Part shown: piece by piece, positions 8,972-18,482 of the stretch
Layout: each line of letters begins with the position of its first letter
How positions within the stretch are numbered: position 1 is the first letter of the stretch
Source: Ruminococcus sp.
GTDB taxonomy: Bacteria; Bacillota; Clostridia; Oscillospirales; Ruminococcaceae
DNA: 64,000 nucleotides
NCBI GenBank assembly: GCA_020860605.1
Contig: JAJBTZ010000024.1
Span: forward strand, 1 to 64,000
Reading direction: 5' to 3'
Program-made: the position numbers and the translations under genes
The notes under the pieces: generated by a model
Told to the model about the DNA's origin: nothing
Databases searched by the model: none
Seen by the model: the letters and a program-made list of their open reading frames with translations, nothing else

Positions 8972-10956
8972 GAGCGAATTTCGACTTCGGCGCCAACTGT
9001 CGAAATCATGACCTCCCCGTAGAAATTAGTGACGCAAACACCGTCGGAAATGTAGAAATAGGTGCCAGTTTCTGGAATTCCTGAGCTTGTGATGACGATT
9101 GTCTCGTCCCCAAGGGTGATGCTCGTGCTGTCGCCTGAGACCTCAACCGAAGCCGAGCCAAGGCTGAGAACCGTTCCGTCGGTAAGCTTCAGAAGCTCAG
9201 TTTCTGAGTTGCTGTGAGATGACGCGGTCGTGTCGAAGAGGATATAATCCGGCGCCACAGATTCGTTTAAGTATGCCGAATAGTTCGCCGTGCCGTTCTC
9301 TAAAATCGCGACAGCGTCGACCTCCGTCAGGCCTTTTTCCCTCACAAAATAGCCGAAAACGGCCGAATAGGAGCCATCCGAGTCGATGGCGACACATTCA
9401 CTGCCTTGCCAGACGGTGAGGAGATATCCGTCGCCGTCGGTTGTGAGGCGAAGATGGGTCGTCCCAGAGTCGAAAATCCCGATTACAAAGATGACGGCGA
9501 TCGCTGTCGCAAACGCTCCAAGAGCCGAAAAAGCCGTCTTCCGAACGCTTTTTGTGAAGATAAGAACCAGCACCACCGCCACCGTCAGCCCGACCACCAC
9601 GAGGGGCACCGTGGCGTATTTTATCGTGACGTAGGTGAACCCCAGCCCCGAAATCCACTCGCAGACATTGATGACCCATCCGGCGATCGCCCCTGCAATC
9701 TCAATAAGAACCGACAACGCAGCTGGACAACCGCAAACCGCGAAGATGAGCGACAGCACCAGTGCAACAGTGCAGAACGGCGTCAGCAGTACATTCGTGA
9801 ATATTGAGACAAGCGAAAGCTCGTCAAACGCAAAGACGACGACTGGCATGGTGCAGAAATAACTACAAACGGCAGACATCACAGCGCGCTGGAATCGCCC
9901 CTTGATGCCGAAGGCCTTCGAAACCGCTGGCTCGACTACGCTGAGCCCGACGACGCCTGAAATTGAGAGCAGGAAGGAAGTCTGCGCCACACTATATGGC
10001 GCCACAACGAGCATCACTAGGATAGTGACCCCAAGCGACGCTTCAGCGTCGTACTCCCGCCTGACGATTGAGGCGAAGAGGTACACCGTCATCATGATGA
10101 ACGCCCTGACCGCCGAAATTCTCATTCCTGAGAAGATGACAAACGCTCCCATCACCGCTTCTGAGGCCAGGAATGTGACTGCCTTAGGAGCTCGCAATAG
10201 CTTTAAAAGAAACGCCACCACCGCTGCCACGATGCTGACATGGATTCCAGAAACCGCCAAAAGATGCCCGATTCCGCTGCGGTTGAGGGAGCTCTTGACT
10301 CCTGAATCGAGGTTGTCAACCTCCCCACAAAGCATACTCGAGAGGAGCTGGCCCTCTTCGAGACCGACGTAGGAGCAAAACGTGGTAGTGAGCTGGTCCC
10401 TAAGGTCCCTCATCTTGCCATAAATGGCGTAGATTCCAGTCGCCTTCGTGACCGAAATGTCGGAAATATCCGAGCAGCGGACGAAAATCCCCTGAGCGCT
10501 GTAGTAGGACTTCGCTGCGAAGGTCCCACTGTCGGTGATTTCGGAAAGAGTCGCCGAAAAGCTGATTCTGTCGCCCGAAGAGACGCTCACGCCACTTAAG
10601 TAAACGATGACCTTGCCATGAATCCCGCCGATACTGCCACTGACGGTGACCTCAGCAGTGTCGCTGTCTGAGCAGTCGGTGACGACGCCCGAGACGGTGA
10701 CCGTCTCGCCAGAAAGAGCCACGAGATTGTCGGCACGGAAGTGGAACCAGACGGTGCCGTAAACGCTGAAAATGAGCAAAAATAAAAGGGCGGTCGAAAC
10801 CGCCCTGCGAAGTTTTCCAGACAAAATAAATAAACCAGCCACGAAAAGCACCGCCACCACGGCGATAAGCGCAATCCGAGCCGGAAAAGAAGCATAAAAA
10901 CAAAAGAGCAGCCCCGCCAACGCGCCAACGGCAGCCAAACCAGCTTCATGTCGCAT
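8968..10956 (-). CDS. comEC: ComEC/Rec2 family DNA-uptake channel protein
   Basis: A 662-residue membrane protein. Two or three N-terminal helices precede a soluble OB-like DUF4131 segment (about 80-180, LSGETVTVSGVVTDC). The competence core follows, with the conserved GIGHLLAVSGIHVSI near residue 230 and about eight further helices. The C-terminal ~140 residues are a degraded metallo-beta-lactamase-like domain: YLLTVWQGSECVAID is present but no HxHxDH motif is visible. ComEC carries single-stranded DNA across the membrane during transformation. I place the start at 10956 (MRHEAGLAA) because AAAGGT lies 10 nt upstream and the promoter ends at 10988; the longer frame from 11016 would include that promoter. 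No other competence gene is nearby. Confidence 0.88.
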   Translation of the reverse strand: MRHEAGLAAVGALAGLLFCFYASFPARIALIAVVAVLFVAGLFILSGKLRRAVSTALLFLLIFSVYGTVWFHFRADNLVALSGETVTVSGVVTDCSDSDTAEVTVSGSIGGIHGKVIVYLSGVSVSSGDRISFSATLSEITDSGTFAAKSYYSAQGIFVRCSDISDISVTKATGIYAIYGKMRDLRDQLTTTFCSYVGLEEGQLLSSMLCGEVDNLDSGVKSSLNRSGIGHLLAVSGIHVSIVAAVVAFLLKLLRAPKAVTFLASEAVMGAFVIFSGMRISAVRAFIMMTVYLFASIVRREYDAEASLGVTILVMLVVAPYSVAQTSFLLSISGVVGLSVVEPAVSKAFGIKGRFQRAVMSAVCSYFCTMPVVVFAFDELSLVSIFTNVLLTPFCTVALVLSLIFAVCGCPAALSVLIEIAGAIAGWVINVCEWISGLGFTYVTIKYATVPLVVVGLTVAVVLVLIFTKSVRKTAFSALGAFATAIAVIFVIGIFDSGTTHLRLTTDGDGYLLTVWQGSECVAIDSDGSYSAVFGYFVREKGLTEVDAVAILENGTANYSAYLNESVAPDYILFDTTASSHSNSETELLKLTDGTVLSLGSASVEVSGDSTSITLGDETIVITSSGIPETGTYFYISDGVCVTNFYGEVMISTVGAEVEIRS

Positions 10957-10987
10957 TGGAACACGACCTTTCATACTTGATAACAAT

Positions 10988-11016
10988 ATTATAAACGAAA
11001 CAGACATAGTTGTCAA
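10988..11016 (-). promoter_or_regulatory. Consensus sigma-A promoter for comEC
   Basis: On the minus strand TTGACA (11011-11016) and TATAAT (10988-10993) are separated by 17 bp, a perfect match to the housekeeping consensus. It lies about 30 bp ahead of the chosen comEC start and back-to-back with the ruvC promoter. Confidence 0.88.
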
Positions 11017-11038
11017 GTGGATAAGGCCTAACTTTAGC

Positions 11039-11067
11039 TTGACATCTTCCCCTTTTAGGTCTATAAT
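11039..11067 (+). promoter_or_regulatory. Consensus sigma-A promoter for ruvCAB
   Basis: TTGACA (11039-11044) and TATAAT (11062-11067) are spaced by 17 bp, 78 bp ahead of the ruvC start. The -35 boxes of this and the comEC promoter face each other 22 bp apart. Confidence 0.88.
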
Positions 11068-11144
11068 TACTATTTAGGAAAGTAGAAAATGGCGGAGTAT
11101 TGACACTCAGCTGTGAAGTGGCTGAGTGGGAAGTGGGGACTATT

Positions 11145-11636
11145 ATGAGAATACTTGGAATTGACCCGGGGTATGCGATTGTCGGGTATGGAGTGCTGGA
11201 TTTTGACGGGAGGAACTTCTTAGTCAAGGGCTATGGCGCCATCACCACCTCTTCGGAGATTCATTTTGACGACAGGCTTGGAATCATCTATAACGACATG
11301 AACGACCTCATAGATATGTACAAGCCGGATGCGATTTCGCTTGAGAAGCTCTACTTCAACACAAACCACACGACCGCCATCGACGTCGCTCAGGCGAGGG
11401 GAGTCATCCTCCTTGCAGCGAACAGGCATGAAGTCAAGATTTTTGAATATACCCCTCTTCAGGTCAAGAATTCGGTTGTCGGCTACGGCAGAGCCGAGAA
11501 GAAGCAGGTTCAGGAGATGACACGGTCTATTCTGAAGCTCAAGGATATCCCGAAACCTGACGATGCTGCCGACGCTCTGGCGCTCGCCATCACCCATGGC
11601 CACTACGCCACCTCAAAGATTTTCGGACTTAACTGA
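11145..11636 (+). CDS. ruvC: Crossover junction endodeoxyribonuclease RuvC
   Basis: A 163-residue nuclease that cuts Holliday junctions symmetrically during recombinational repair. The RNase-H-like catalytic acids are visible: Asp7 in GIDPG, Glu67 in SLEKLYF and the C-terminal pair in PDDAADALALAITH. I start at ATG 11145 (MRILGIDPG), the usual N-terminus; the frame extends 15 codons upstream without an SD. It is followed 23 bp later by ruvA, then ruvB, so the complete RuvABC resolvasome is encoded in one operon behind the promoter at 11039. Confidence 0.96.
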   Translation: MRILGIDPGYAIVGYGVLDFDGRNFLVKGYGAITTSSEIHFDDRLGIIYNDMNDLIDMYKPDAISLEKLYFNTNHTTAIDVAQARGVILLAANRHEVKIFEYTPLQVKNSVVGYGRAEKKQVQEMTRSILKLKDIPKPDDAADALALAITHGHYATSKIFGLN

Positions 11637-11659
11637 CACCCAAGGAAGCAGGAACCAAG

Positions 11660-12265
11660 ATGATTTACAGCCTTACAGGAAACATTATATTTACCCAGCC
11701 TGACCTCTGCGTTATCGAATGTGGAGGGGTCGGTTATGCCTGCAAAACCACGATGAACACAGTCTCGAAGGTCTCAGGGCTTTCCTCTTGCACGCTTTAC
11801 ACCTATATGGCCGTCAGGGAGGACGCTATCGACCTCTTCGGGTTCTATACTAAGGACGAGCTCGAGTGCTTCAAGCTTCTGACCTCTGTCAGTGGCGTTG
11901 GAGCGAAGTTTGCCCTCGCCATCCTCTCGAGCATGACTCCTGCTTCTGTTGCTTTGGCGATAGCTTCGGATGATATCAAAGCGCTTTCAAAAGTCAAGGG
12001 CATCGGCTCGAAAATTGCTCAGAGAATCGTTATGGAATTAAAGGACAAGGTGGCCGAGGGAGCGGTTTTAGACAGCTCTGGCGAAGTCGGAGCCATCACC
12101 GCTGCTGTCAGCGACAACAACAAGGCCGAAGCGATTGCAGCGCTTGTGGTTTTGGGATATTCCCAGTCCGAAGCCGCTCAGGCGGTTGCGAAGTGCCCGG
12201 GCGAGCTTGAAACGGACGAAATAATCAAGAGAGCTCTTCGGACTCTCGCGTCAGGAAGATTCTGA
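11660..12265 (+). CDS. ruvA: Holliday junction branch migration protein RuvA
   Basis: A 201-residue protein, the usual RuvA length. It starts MIYSLTGNIIF with an OB-fold domain, then two helix-hairpin-helix motifs near residues 72-125 (SGVGAKFALAILSS and VKGIGSKIAQRIV). A flexible linker leads to the C-terminal RuvB-contact domain (AIAALVVLGYSQSEA). RuvA tetramers hold the four-way junction and load RuvB rings. It lies between ruvC and ruvB, 14 bp from ruvB. Confidence 0.96.
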   Translation: MIYSLTGNIIFTQPDLCVIECGGVGYACKTTMNTVSKVSGLSSCTLYTYMAVREDAIDLFGFYTKDELECFKLLTSVSGVGAKFALAILSSMTPASVALAIASDDIKALSKVKGIGSKIAQRIVMELKDKVAEGAVLDSSGEVGAITAAVSDNNKAEAIAALVVLGYSQSEAAQAVAKCPGELETDEIIKRALRTLASGRF

Positions 12266-12279
12266 GGAGGTGAAACCGC

Positions 12280-13317
12280 GTGATTGAATCGGAGGAATTT
12301 GACCTCGAAAAAAGGCTTGTCGGAACTGAGCTTATGGCTGAGGACGCCGACGAGGCGGAATTATCCTTAAGACCAAAGACCCTGAACGAATATATCGGTC
12401 AGGAAAAGGTCAAGGAGAATATGAAGATTTATATTGACGCTGCGAAAAAGCGCGGTGAACCGCTTGACCACGTCCTTCTCTATGGCCCTCCAGGTCTCGG
12501 AAAGACCACTCTTTCGGCGATTATCGCCCACGAAATGGGTGTCAATATCCGAATCACCTCTGGCCCCGCCATCACAAAGCCGGGCGACATCGTCGCGATT
12601 TTAACCAACCTTCAGGCTGGTGATGTACTATTTATAGATGAGATCCACCGTATTCCACGTGAAATAGAGGAAGTCCTGTATCCTGCGATGGAGGACTTCG
12701 CCGTCGACATCATCATCGGCAAGGGTGCTGGCGCCAGAACCATCCGCCTCGATGTTCCGCATTTCACTCTTATCGGAGCGACTACAAGGGCTGGACAGCT
12801 CACTTCGCCTTTAAGAGACAGATTTGGCATCTCCCAGAGGCTCGAGCTTTACACTCATGATGAGCTCTGCGAGATTATAATGCGTTCGGCAAACATCTTA
12901 GGAGTAATCTGCGACCGCGAAGGCGCGATTGAAATTGCGAAGCGTTCAAGAGGAACCCCTCGAATCGCGAACAGGTTACTCAAGCGTGTCAGAGACTTTG
13001 CCGACGTTATGGGCAATGGAGTCATCACTCCTGAAATTGCGAAGATAGCGCTTGACCGAATGGAGATCGACTCTTTGGGGCTCGACACCATGGACAAGCG
13101 GATGCTCAACATGATTATAAAAGGCTACAACGGCGGACCAGTTGGTCTCGAGACTTTAGCTTCAGCCATAGGCGAAGAGGCAGTCACCCTCGAGGACGTC
13201 TGCGAGCCGTACTTGATGCAACTTGGCTTCATCGCAAGAACCCCAAGAGGGCGTTGCGCCACTGATTTGGCGTACAAGCATTTGGGACTTCTCCGTGACG
13301 GCCAAACTACACTCTAA
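12280..13317 (+). CDS. ruvB: Holliday junction branch migration helicase RuvB
   Basis: A 345-residue AAA+ motor. Visible are the N-terminal [12 protein letters not shown], Walker [10 protein letters not shown], Walker [10 protein letters not shown], sensor 1 LIGATTRAG, the arginine-finger region LRDRFG and the C-terminal winged helix ending near FIARTPRGR. The start is GTG at 12280, supported by GAGGAGG 6-9 nt upstream. RuvB hexamers pump DNA through the RuvA-bound junction. The gene ends inside a small hairpin (13316-13334). Confidence 0.96.
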   Translation: MIESEEFDLEKRLVGTELMAEDADEAELSLRPKTLNEYIGQEKVKENMKIYIDAAKKRGEPLDHVLLYGPPGLGKTTLSAIIAHEMGVNIRITSGPAITKPGDIVAILTNLQAGDVLFIDEIHRIPREIEEVLYPAMEDFAVDIIIGKGAGARTIRLDVPHFTLIGATTRAGQLTSPLRDRFGISQRLELYTHDELCEIIMRSANILGVICDREGAIEIAKRSRGTPRIANRLLKRVRDFADVMGNGVITPEIAKIALDRMEIDSLGLDTMDKRMLNMIIKGYNGGPVGLETLASAIGEEAVTLEDVCEPYLMQLGFIARTPRGRCATDLAYKHLGLLRDGQTTL

Positions 13318-13362
13318 TTGCTCGAAGAGCAATTGTCCACCTTAGTTTCCCAAAGGGAAACT
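13316..13362. other. Two small intergenic hairpins after ruvB
   Basis: AATTGCTC/GAGCAATT (13316-13334) overlaps the ruvB stop, and AGTTTCCC/GGGAAACT (13344-13362) follows. Each is followed by TGTCCAC. Neither has a T-run, so they look like RNA-stabilising or repeat-derived hairpins rather than terminators. Confidence 0.55.
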
Positions 13363-13393
13363 GTCCACACTATGTTGAATGGGGCGTGTTGTA

Positions 13394-14770
13394 ATGGGAA
13401 GATTATTCGGTGCTGATGGGGCTGTCAAGGGAGAGGCTCTTAATGACCTCAGCTGCGAGCTCGCCATGGCTATCGGCAGGGCTTGCGCTCATGTGCTGTC
13501 AAAGCGCAACCATCGAAGGGCAAAAATCCTTATAGGGAAGGACACCCGTTCCTCCTGCAAGATCTTAGAGTCTGCCTTGGTTGCCGGAATCTGCTCTGCA
13601 GGCGGTGACGCCGACCTATTGGGAGTTGTCCCAACGCCTGCGGTTGCTTACTTAACCGTCAAATACGGTGCCGATGCTGGAATCATGGTTTCGGCTTCCC
13701 ACAATAGCTATGAATTCAACGGAATCAGAATCTTCTCCGCCTCTGGCGACAAGCTCAATGACAGCGTTGAGGCCGAAATCGAGCGACTCGTGCTCGAATC
13801 TCCCGATGAAGTCCCGAACGCGAGTGCTGAAAACTTAGGCGATATCTTGAACGAAAAGAACGCCGAATGGGACTATGTGAGATATCTTTTGAGGGATATC
13901 AAGGTCGAGCTTGGAAGGCTCCGAATCGTCGTCGACTGTGCCAACGGTGCAGCCTATGAGACGGCAGTCAAGTTCTTCCGTGGCCTTGGAATCACTGCGA
14001 AGTTTCTTAACATAGAGCCGAACGGCGTTAACATAAACGAAGACTGCGGAACAGAGGACTTAACGGCTCTCGACAAGGCGGTTGTCGACTCCCGTGCTCA
14101 CTGCGGAATCGCCCTTGATGGCGACGGCTCAAGGTGCCTCATGGTCGACGAAAAGGGCGAGCCTGTCGACCCCGACAGGATGCTCGCAGCGCTTGCCTAC
14201 TTCATGAAGCAGGAAAAGACGCTTTCCGCCAACACCTGCGTCGTCACGAGAGCCACGAATTTGGGCTTCTTCCGCTGGGCTAAGGACAACGGAATCGTCA
14301 CTTCGACGGCTTCGGGTGTATCTGAAAGATGCATCCACGAGCGCCTCATGACCGACGGATATAACCTGGGAGCTGACGCGAGCGGAAGGTTCCTCTTCGG
14401 AAATCTTCCAGATACCGCAGATGGCGAGCTCGCTGCTGCGAAGATGCTCGAAGTGATGGCGAAGACGGGGCACAGGCTCTCAGAAATCGCCGGGATATTC
14501 ACGCCATACCCGATAATCGACGTTGACGTTAAGATCCGCCACGAGTGCAAGAACATGTGGGAGCAGGTCCCTGAAATCACCGAGATGCTCGACTATTGCT
14601 CCGAGAAGCTTGCTGGCGACGGGAGAATTTACATAAGAGAATCGGCTGCCGAGCCACTGATTCGTGTCACGGCTGAAGGCAGGGACGAGGAAATCATTTA
14701 TCAGTATGCCCAGGCAGCTGCTCAGACGGTTGCGGAGCATATCGGAGAGGTTAATAATGAGAACAGCTGA
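13394..14770 (+). CDS. GlmM-like phosphohexomutase with degenerate active-site motifs
   Basis: About 458 residues, the right length and domain order for phosphoglucosamine mutase, which interconverts glucosamine-6-P and -1-P for peptidoglycan. It starts MGRLFGADG, retains KILIGKDTRSS and the phosphoserine loop VSASHN (Ser about 102). Other loops depart from consensus. The start reads GADGAVKG instead of GTDGVRG; the metal loop reads DGDGSRC (about 241-247) instead of DGDADR; the sugar loop reads GADASGR (about 325) instead of GEQSGH; and the phosphate loop reads RESAAEP (about 415) instead of RPSGTEP. It may be an inactive or re-purposed paralogue. The ATG at 13394 is preferred over 13379 because it restores the family N-terminus. 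It overlaps the downstream methyltransferase by 14 bp. Confidence 0.8.
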   Translation: MGRLFGADGAVKGEALNDLSCELAMAIGRACAHVLSKRNHRRAKILIGKDTRSSCKILESALVAGICSAGGDADLLGVVPTPAVAYLTVKYGADAGIMVSASHNSYEFNGIRIFSASGDKLNDSVEAEIERLVLESPDEVPNASAENLGDILNEKNAEWDYVRYLLRDIKVELGRLRIVVDCANGAAYETAVKFFRGLGITAKFLNIEPNGVNINEDCGTEDLTALDKAVVDSRAHCGIALDGDGSRCLMVDEKGEPVDPDRMLAALAYFMKQEKTLSANTCVVTRATNLGFFRWAKDNGIVTSTASGVSERCIHERLMTDGYNLGADASGRFLFGNLPDTADGELAAAKMLEVMAKTGHRLSEIAGIFTPYPIIDVDVKIRHECKNMWEQVPEITEMLDYCSEKLAGDGRIYIRESAAEPLIRVTAEGRDEEIIYQYAQAAAQTVAEHIGEVNNENS

Positions 14771-15641
14771 CGGCTGGAAGGATTATAGATTACTCGATGC
14801 CTCTGACGGCGAAAGGCTTGAGAGCTGGAAGGATATCCGGCTTATTCGCCCTGACCCTCAGGTCATCTGGAAGACAGAAAAATCTCCGCTCTGGCAGAGT
14901 GCCAACGCGGTTTATCACCGATCCTCTAAAGGCGGAGGACAGTGGGAGTATCTAAAAAAGCTCCCCGAGAGCTGGACAATAGGTTACAGCTCGCAGTATT
15001 TTGGAAATCTCAAGTTCAAGGTTCACCCGACGGGCTTCAAGCATACGGGGCTTTTCCCCGAGCAGGCTGTCAACTGGGAGAAAACCGGGGAACTGATTTC
15101 TGAGAGAGCCAAGACGGATAAGGTTAGAGTCCTCAACCTCTTCGCCTACACAGGCGGAGCGACGCTTGCCTGTTCAGGAGCAGGAGCCGAGGTCTGCCAC
15201 GTCGATGCCTCAAAGGGCATGGTTCAGTGGGCTCGAGAAAACGCCAGCCTGTCTGGCCTTTCTGAGAGACCGATCAGATGGATAGTCGACGACTGCGAGA
15301 AGTTTGTCAGGCGTGAAATCAAGAGGAACAGCCTCTACGAAGGCATCATAATGGACCCGCCAAGCTACGGCAGAGGCCCTTCAGGCGAAATCTGGAAGCT
15401 CGAGGACAACGTCTACGACCTGGTCAAGCTGACCGCAGGCGTATTGAGCCAGAAACCCCTCTTCTTCGTCCTGAACAGCTACACGACAGGATTATCGGCA
15501 TCAGTAATGGGCTACATCCTCTCGAGCGTCCTGATTCCGAAGTTTGGTGGCACAGTCACGAGCGACGAGATTGGACTGCCGGTTGAGTCGACAGGGTTGA
15601 CGCTGCCGGCGGGGAGTACGGCGATGTGGTGCTCAAAGTAG
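14757..15641 (+). CDS. Class I SAM-dependent methyltransferase (RlmI/RlmK-like)
   Basis: A 294-residue Rossmann-fold methyltransferase resembling 23S rRNA cytosine/guanine methylases of the RlmI/RlmK group. An N-terminal half with GFKHTGLFPEQ is followed by SAM motif I LNLFAYTGGATL (about 125), the acidic ribose contact CHVDAS and the motif IV-like catalytic IIMDPPSYGRGP (about 200). No PUA domain is obvious at the N-terminus. The start ATG 14757 sits inside the end of the glmM-like gene with GGAGAGG just upstream, so translation is coupled. The substrate is inferred from the family only. Confidence 0.85.
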   Translation: MRTADGWKDYRLLDASDGERLESWKDIRLIRPDPQVIWKTEKSPLWQSANAVYHRSSKGGGQWEYLKKLPESWTIGYSSQYFGNLKFKVHPTGFKHTGLFPEQAVNWEKTGELISERAKTDKVRVLNLFAYTGGATLACSGAGAEVCHVDASKGMVQWARENASLSGLSERPIRWIVDDCEKFVRREIKRNSLYEGIIMDPPSYGRGPSGEIWKLEDNVYDLVKLTAGVLSQKPLFFVLNSYTTGLSASVMGYILSSVLIPKFGGTVTSDEIGLPVESTGLTLPAGSTAMWCSK

Positions 15642-15644
15642 TGG

Positions 15645-15935
15645 TAGCTTACCGCCAAAGCGACTTGGCTGGCGCCAAGTCGGCAACTTTCGGCTTCGCC
15701 GAAAGTTGCACCCCTCCACCACCGCCTTCGGCGGCGGTCCCCCTCCCCTTGACAGGGGAGGCTATAGTAGCCTCAGGCAAGAGACTGCGAGAGGAGCAAT
15801 TATGGCTCCCCTGTCAAGGGGAGCTGGCAGCTGCGAAGCAGCTGACTGAGGGGTGCTATTTTCGCCTTCGGCGAAAATAGCCGAGTTGCCGAAGGCAACT
15901 CGCTTGGGCGAGCGAGGGCAAAGTTAGATTTAAGG
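15645..15935. repeat. Composite palindromic intergenic repeat, copy 2
   Basis: A string of perfect hairpins (CAACTTTCGGC/GCCGAAAGTTG, CCGCCTTCGGCGG, ATTTTCGCC/GGCGAAAAT) surrounds a large inverted pair, CCCCTTGACAGGGGAGGC against GGCTCCCCTGTCAAGGGGAGC. A unique ~40-nt core (about 15767-15806) lies between the arms, and the right arm ends with the shared AGCTGCGAAGCAGCTGACTG. No gene or promoter is evident here; it fills the gap before the ECF operon. Confidence 0.88.
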
Positions 15936-15942
15936 GGTAACA

Positions 15943-16791
15943 ATGAGTTTCATAGACATAGACAACGTTAAATTCACATATACAACCGAGGACGACAACG
16001 GGAACGTCGAGAAAAACGAGGTTTTGCATGGGCTTTCGCTCTCGATTGAGAAGGGCGAGTTTGTCGCGGTTCTCGGGCATAACGGTTCGGGAAAGTCGAC
16101 ACTGGCGAAGCTTCTTAATGCCATCAATCTTCCTGATTCGGGAAAAGTCATGGTTGCGGGGATGGACACCTCTGACGAAGACAAGCTCTTCGACATCAGA
16201 AGCAACGTCGGAATGGTTTTCCAGAATCCTGACAACCAGATCGTCGCAACTATCGTCGAGGAGGACGTGGCGTTTGCTCTCGAAAATATCGGCGTGGAGC
16301 CGACGGAAATCCGTAGACGAGTCGACGAGGCACTGAAGACAGTCGGAATGTACGACTACCGCGAGCATTCTCCTTCGAAGCTCTCAGGCGGGCAGAAGCA
16401 GAGGGTCGCCATTGCCGGAGTTCTCGCAATGAAGCCAGACTGCATAGTCCTTGACGAGCCGACCGCCATGCTTGACCCGATAGGCAGGCGGGAAATCATG
16501 TCCACCATCACAGAACTCAACAAAACCGGCGTCACAATAGTCCTCATAACCCACTACATGGACGAGGCAGCGAGGGCTAAGCGTGTTGTCGTGATGGATT
16601 CGGGCAACATCATCATGGACGACTGCCCGAAGAAGGTCTTCTCACAGGTTGAGAAGCTGAAGAGCTTAGGCTTGGACGTCCCACAGGTAACTGAACTCAC
16701 CCATGAGCTGATAAAGTGCGGAGTAAATCTCCCTGAAGATATTATTTATGAAGATGAGTGCTATGAGGCTTTATACAAGCTTCTGAAATAA
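15943..16791 (+). CDS. ecfA1: Energy-coupling factor transporter ATPase EcfA1
   Basis: A 282-residue ABC ATPase of the ECF vitamin/metal importer core. Visible: Walker [11 protein letters not shown] (about 45), Q-loop [11 protein letters not shown] signature [13 protein letters not shown], Walker [13 protein letters not shown] and H-loop ITHYMDEA. It pairs with EcfA2 and EcfT to energise interchangeable substrate-binding S proteins. It is first of a tight run ecfA1-ecfA2-ecfT-truA, a classic Firmicutes order. The ATG at 15943 has AAGGGG upstream. An orphan S component lies at 34581. Confidence 0.95.
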   Translation: MSFIDIDNVKFTYTTEDDNGNVEKNEVLHGLSLSIEKGEFVAVLGHNGSGKSTLAKLLNAINLPDSGKVMVAGMDTSDEDKLFDIRSNVGMVFQNPDNQIVATIVEEDVAFALENIGVEPTEIRRRVDEALKTVGMYDYREHSPSKLSGGQKQRVAIAGVLAMKPDCIVLDEPTAMLDPIGRREIMSTITELNKTGVTIVLITHYMDEAARAKRVVVMDSGNIIMDDCPKKVFSQVEKLKSLGLDVPQVTELTHELIKCGVNLPEDIIYEDECYEALYKLLK

Positions 16792-16805
16792 AAGAGGGCA
16801 GAAAT

Positions 16806-17669
16806 TTGAGCATTATTAAGACAGAACACCTGAGCTATGTTTACGGCGAAGGAACGCCGTTTAGGAAAGTGGCTCTGGATGACATAAATTTGGAGATTGA
16901 TGAAGGGGAACTGATCGGAATTATCGGGCACACTGGCTCCGGCAAGTCAACCCTTATTCAGCATTTCAACGGGCTTCTGAAGGCCACCACTGGCAAGGTT
17001 TTCATCGACGGTGAGGAGCTCTTTGCGGACAAGTCGAAGCTTCGTGGCATCCGCTTCAAGGTCGGCCTCGTCTTCCAGTACCCTGAGTACCAGCTCTTCG
17101 AGGACACAGTCTACAAGGACATCGCCTATGGCCCGAAGAACATGGGGCTTGACGAAAACGAGATTGACAGACGCGTCAAAGAGGCGATGAGGCTTGTAGG
17201 CCTGAAGGAAGAGCTTTTGCAGAAGTCTCCCTTCGACCTTTCAGGAGGCCAGAAGCGCCGTGTCGCTATAGCTGGAGTCATGGCGATGGAGCCGAAGGTA
17301 TTGATTTTAGACGAACCGACAGCAGGCCTCGACCCTCATGGAAGAGATCGCATCTTAGGAATGATCAAAGAGTACCACGAGGAGAAGAAGTCGACAGTCA
17401 TGCTCGTAAGTCACTCGATGGAGGACGTCGCAAATACCGTCTCGAAGATATTAGTTGTCAACGACGCTAAAATCTTCATGTTTGATACTCCCGAGAAAGT
17501 ATTCGCAAGAGTACGGGAGCTTGACAGCATGGGCCTGACGGTTCCACAGATCACAAGAGTATTCGACAGGCTGAAGGAGTCAGGCATCGACTTCGACGAC
17601 GAGGTCTACTCAACTGGGTATGCAAAGAAGCTTGTTTTAAGGCTTCTTGAGGAGAAAAAGGAGAAATAG
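16806..17669 (+). CDS. ecfA2: Energy-coupling factor transporter ATPase EcfA2
   Basis: A 287-residue ABC ATPase partnering EcfA1. Visible: Walker A GHTGSGKSTL, Q-loop VFQYPEYQLF, signature LSGGQKRRVAIAG, Walker B VLILDEPTAGLD and H-loop VSHSMEDV. The start is a TTG (16806) with AGAGGG upstream; the frame opens MSIIKTEHLSYVYGEG. It begins 14 bp after ecfA1 and lies 3 bp before ecfT. Confidence 0.95.
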   Translation: MSIIKTEHLSYVYGEGTPFRKVALDDINLEIDEGELIGIIGHTGSGKSTLIQHFNGLLKATTGKVFIDGEELFADKSKLRGIRFKVGLVFQYPEYQLFEDTVYKDIAYGPKNMGLDENEIDRRVKEAMRLVGLKEELLQKSPFDLSGGQKRRVAIAGVMAMEPKVLILDEPTAGLDPHGRDRILGMIKEYHEEKKSTVMLVSHSMEDVANTVSKILVVNDAKIFMFDTPEKVFARVRELDSMGLTVPQITRVFDRLKESGIDFDDEVYSTGYAKKLVLRLLEEKKEK

Positions 17670-17672
17670 GAC

Positions 17673-18482
17673 TTGATCAAGGATATAACCATAGGGCAGT
17701 ATTTTCCCGGAAAGTCGGTTTTGCACCGACTCGACCCGAGGATGAAGCTGCTGCTGACAGTTTTATATATAGTGATGCTCTTCTCGGCAAGCGGGTTTTT
17801 GGGGCTTGCAATTGGAATAGTGTTCTTAGTATTCGCCTTCGCGATTTCTGGGATTCCTATAAAGATGATGGTAAAAGGCGTCAGGCCAATACTCCCGGTC
17901 ATCATCTTCACGGGAATACTGAACCTATTCTTCATCACGACAGGAAACGTCATCTTCAGCTTGGGATTTCTTAAGATAACTGACGATGGCCTCTCGACGA
18001 TGATATTCATGGCGGTGAGAATCATCTTCCTTATCTGCGGGACCTCACTTCTCACCTATACAACCTCGCCTATAGCTCTGACAGACGCTATTGAACGAGT
18101 TCTCTCGCCACTCAGAGTCTTCCACTTCCCGGCACACGAAATCGCCATGATGATGACTATAGCGCTTCGGTTTATCCCGACTCTCATCGAAGAGACCGAC
18201 AAGATTATGTCTGCCCAGAAGGCTCGTGGCGCCGATTTTGAGACGGGCTCTATTATAAATAGGGCAAAGGCCCTGATTCCAGTGCTCATCCCGCTTTTCG
18301 TTTCGGCCTTCAGAAGGGCTGAGGAGCTGGCGCTGGCGATGGAGTGCCGCTGCTACCGTGGCGGTGAGGGTAGAACGAGAATGAAGCAGCTTAAGATGAC
18401 ATATCTCGACTATATCGCCCTTGCGGTGACGGCGCTGTTCTTAGTACTCATAATTTTGGCCAACATATTTATTCCGATATGA
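17673..18482 (+). CDS. ecfT: Energy-coupling factor transporter transmembrane protein EcfT
   Basis: A 269-residue membrane protein with about six helices and the two EcfT coupling motifs: one around AQKARGADF (about 185) and one around LALAMECRCYRGG (about 220), which dock on EcfA1 and EcfA2. It starts at a TTG at 17673 with AAAAGGAG upstream, 3 bp after ecfA2. It overlaps truA by 4 bp (ATGA), so the last gene is translationally coupled. Confidence 0.95.
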   Translation: MIKDITIGQYFPGKSVLHRLDPRMKLLLTVLYIVMLFSASGFLGLAIGIVFLVFAFAISGIPIKMMVKGVRPILPVIIFTGILNLFFITTGNVIFSLGFLKITDDGLSTMIFMAVRIIFLICGTSLLTYTTSPIALTDAIERVLSPLRVFHFPAHEIAMMMTIALRFIPTLIEETDKIMSAQKARGADFETGSIINRAKALIPVLIPLFVSAFRRAEELALAMECRCYRGGEGRTRMKQLKMTYLDYIALAVTALFLVLIILANIFIPI

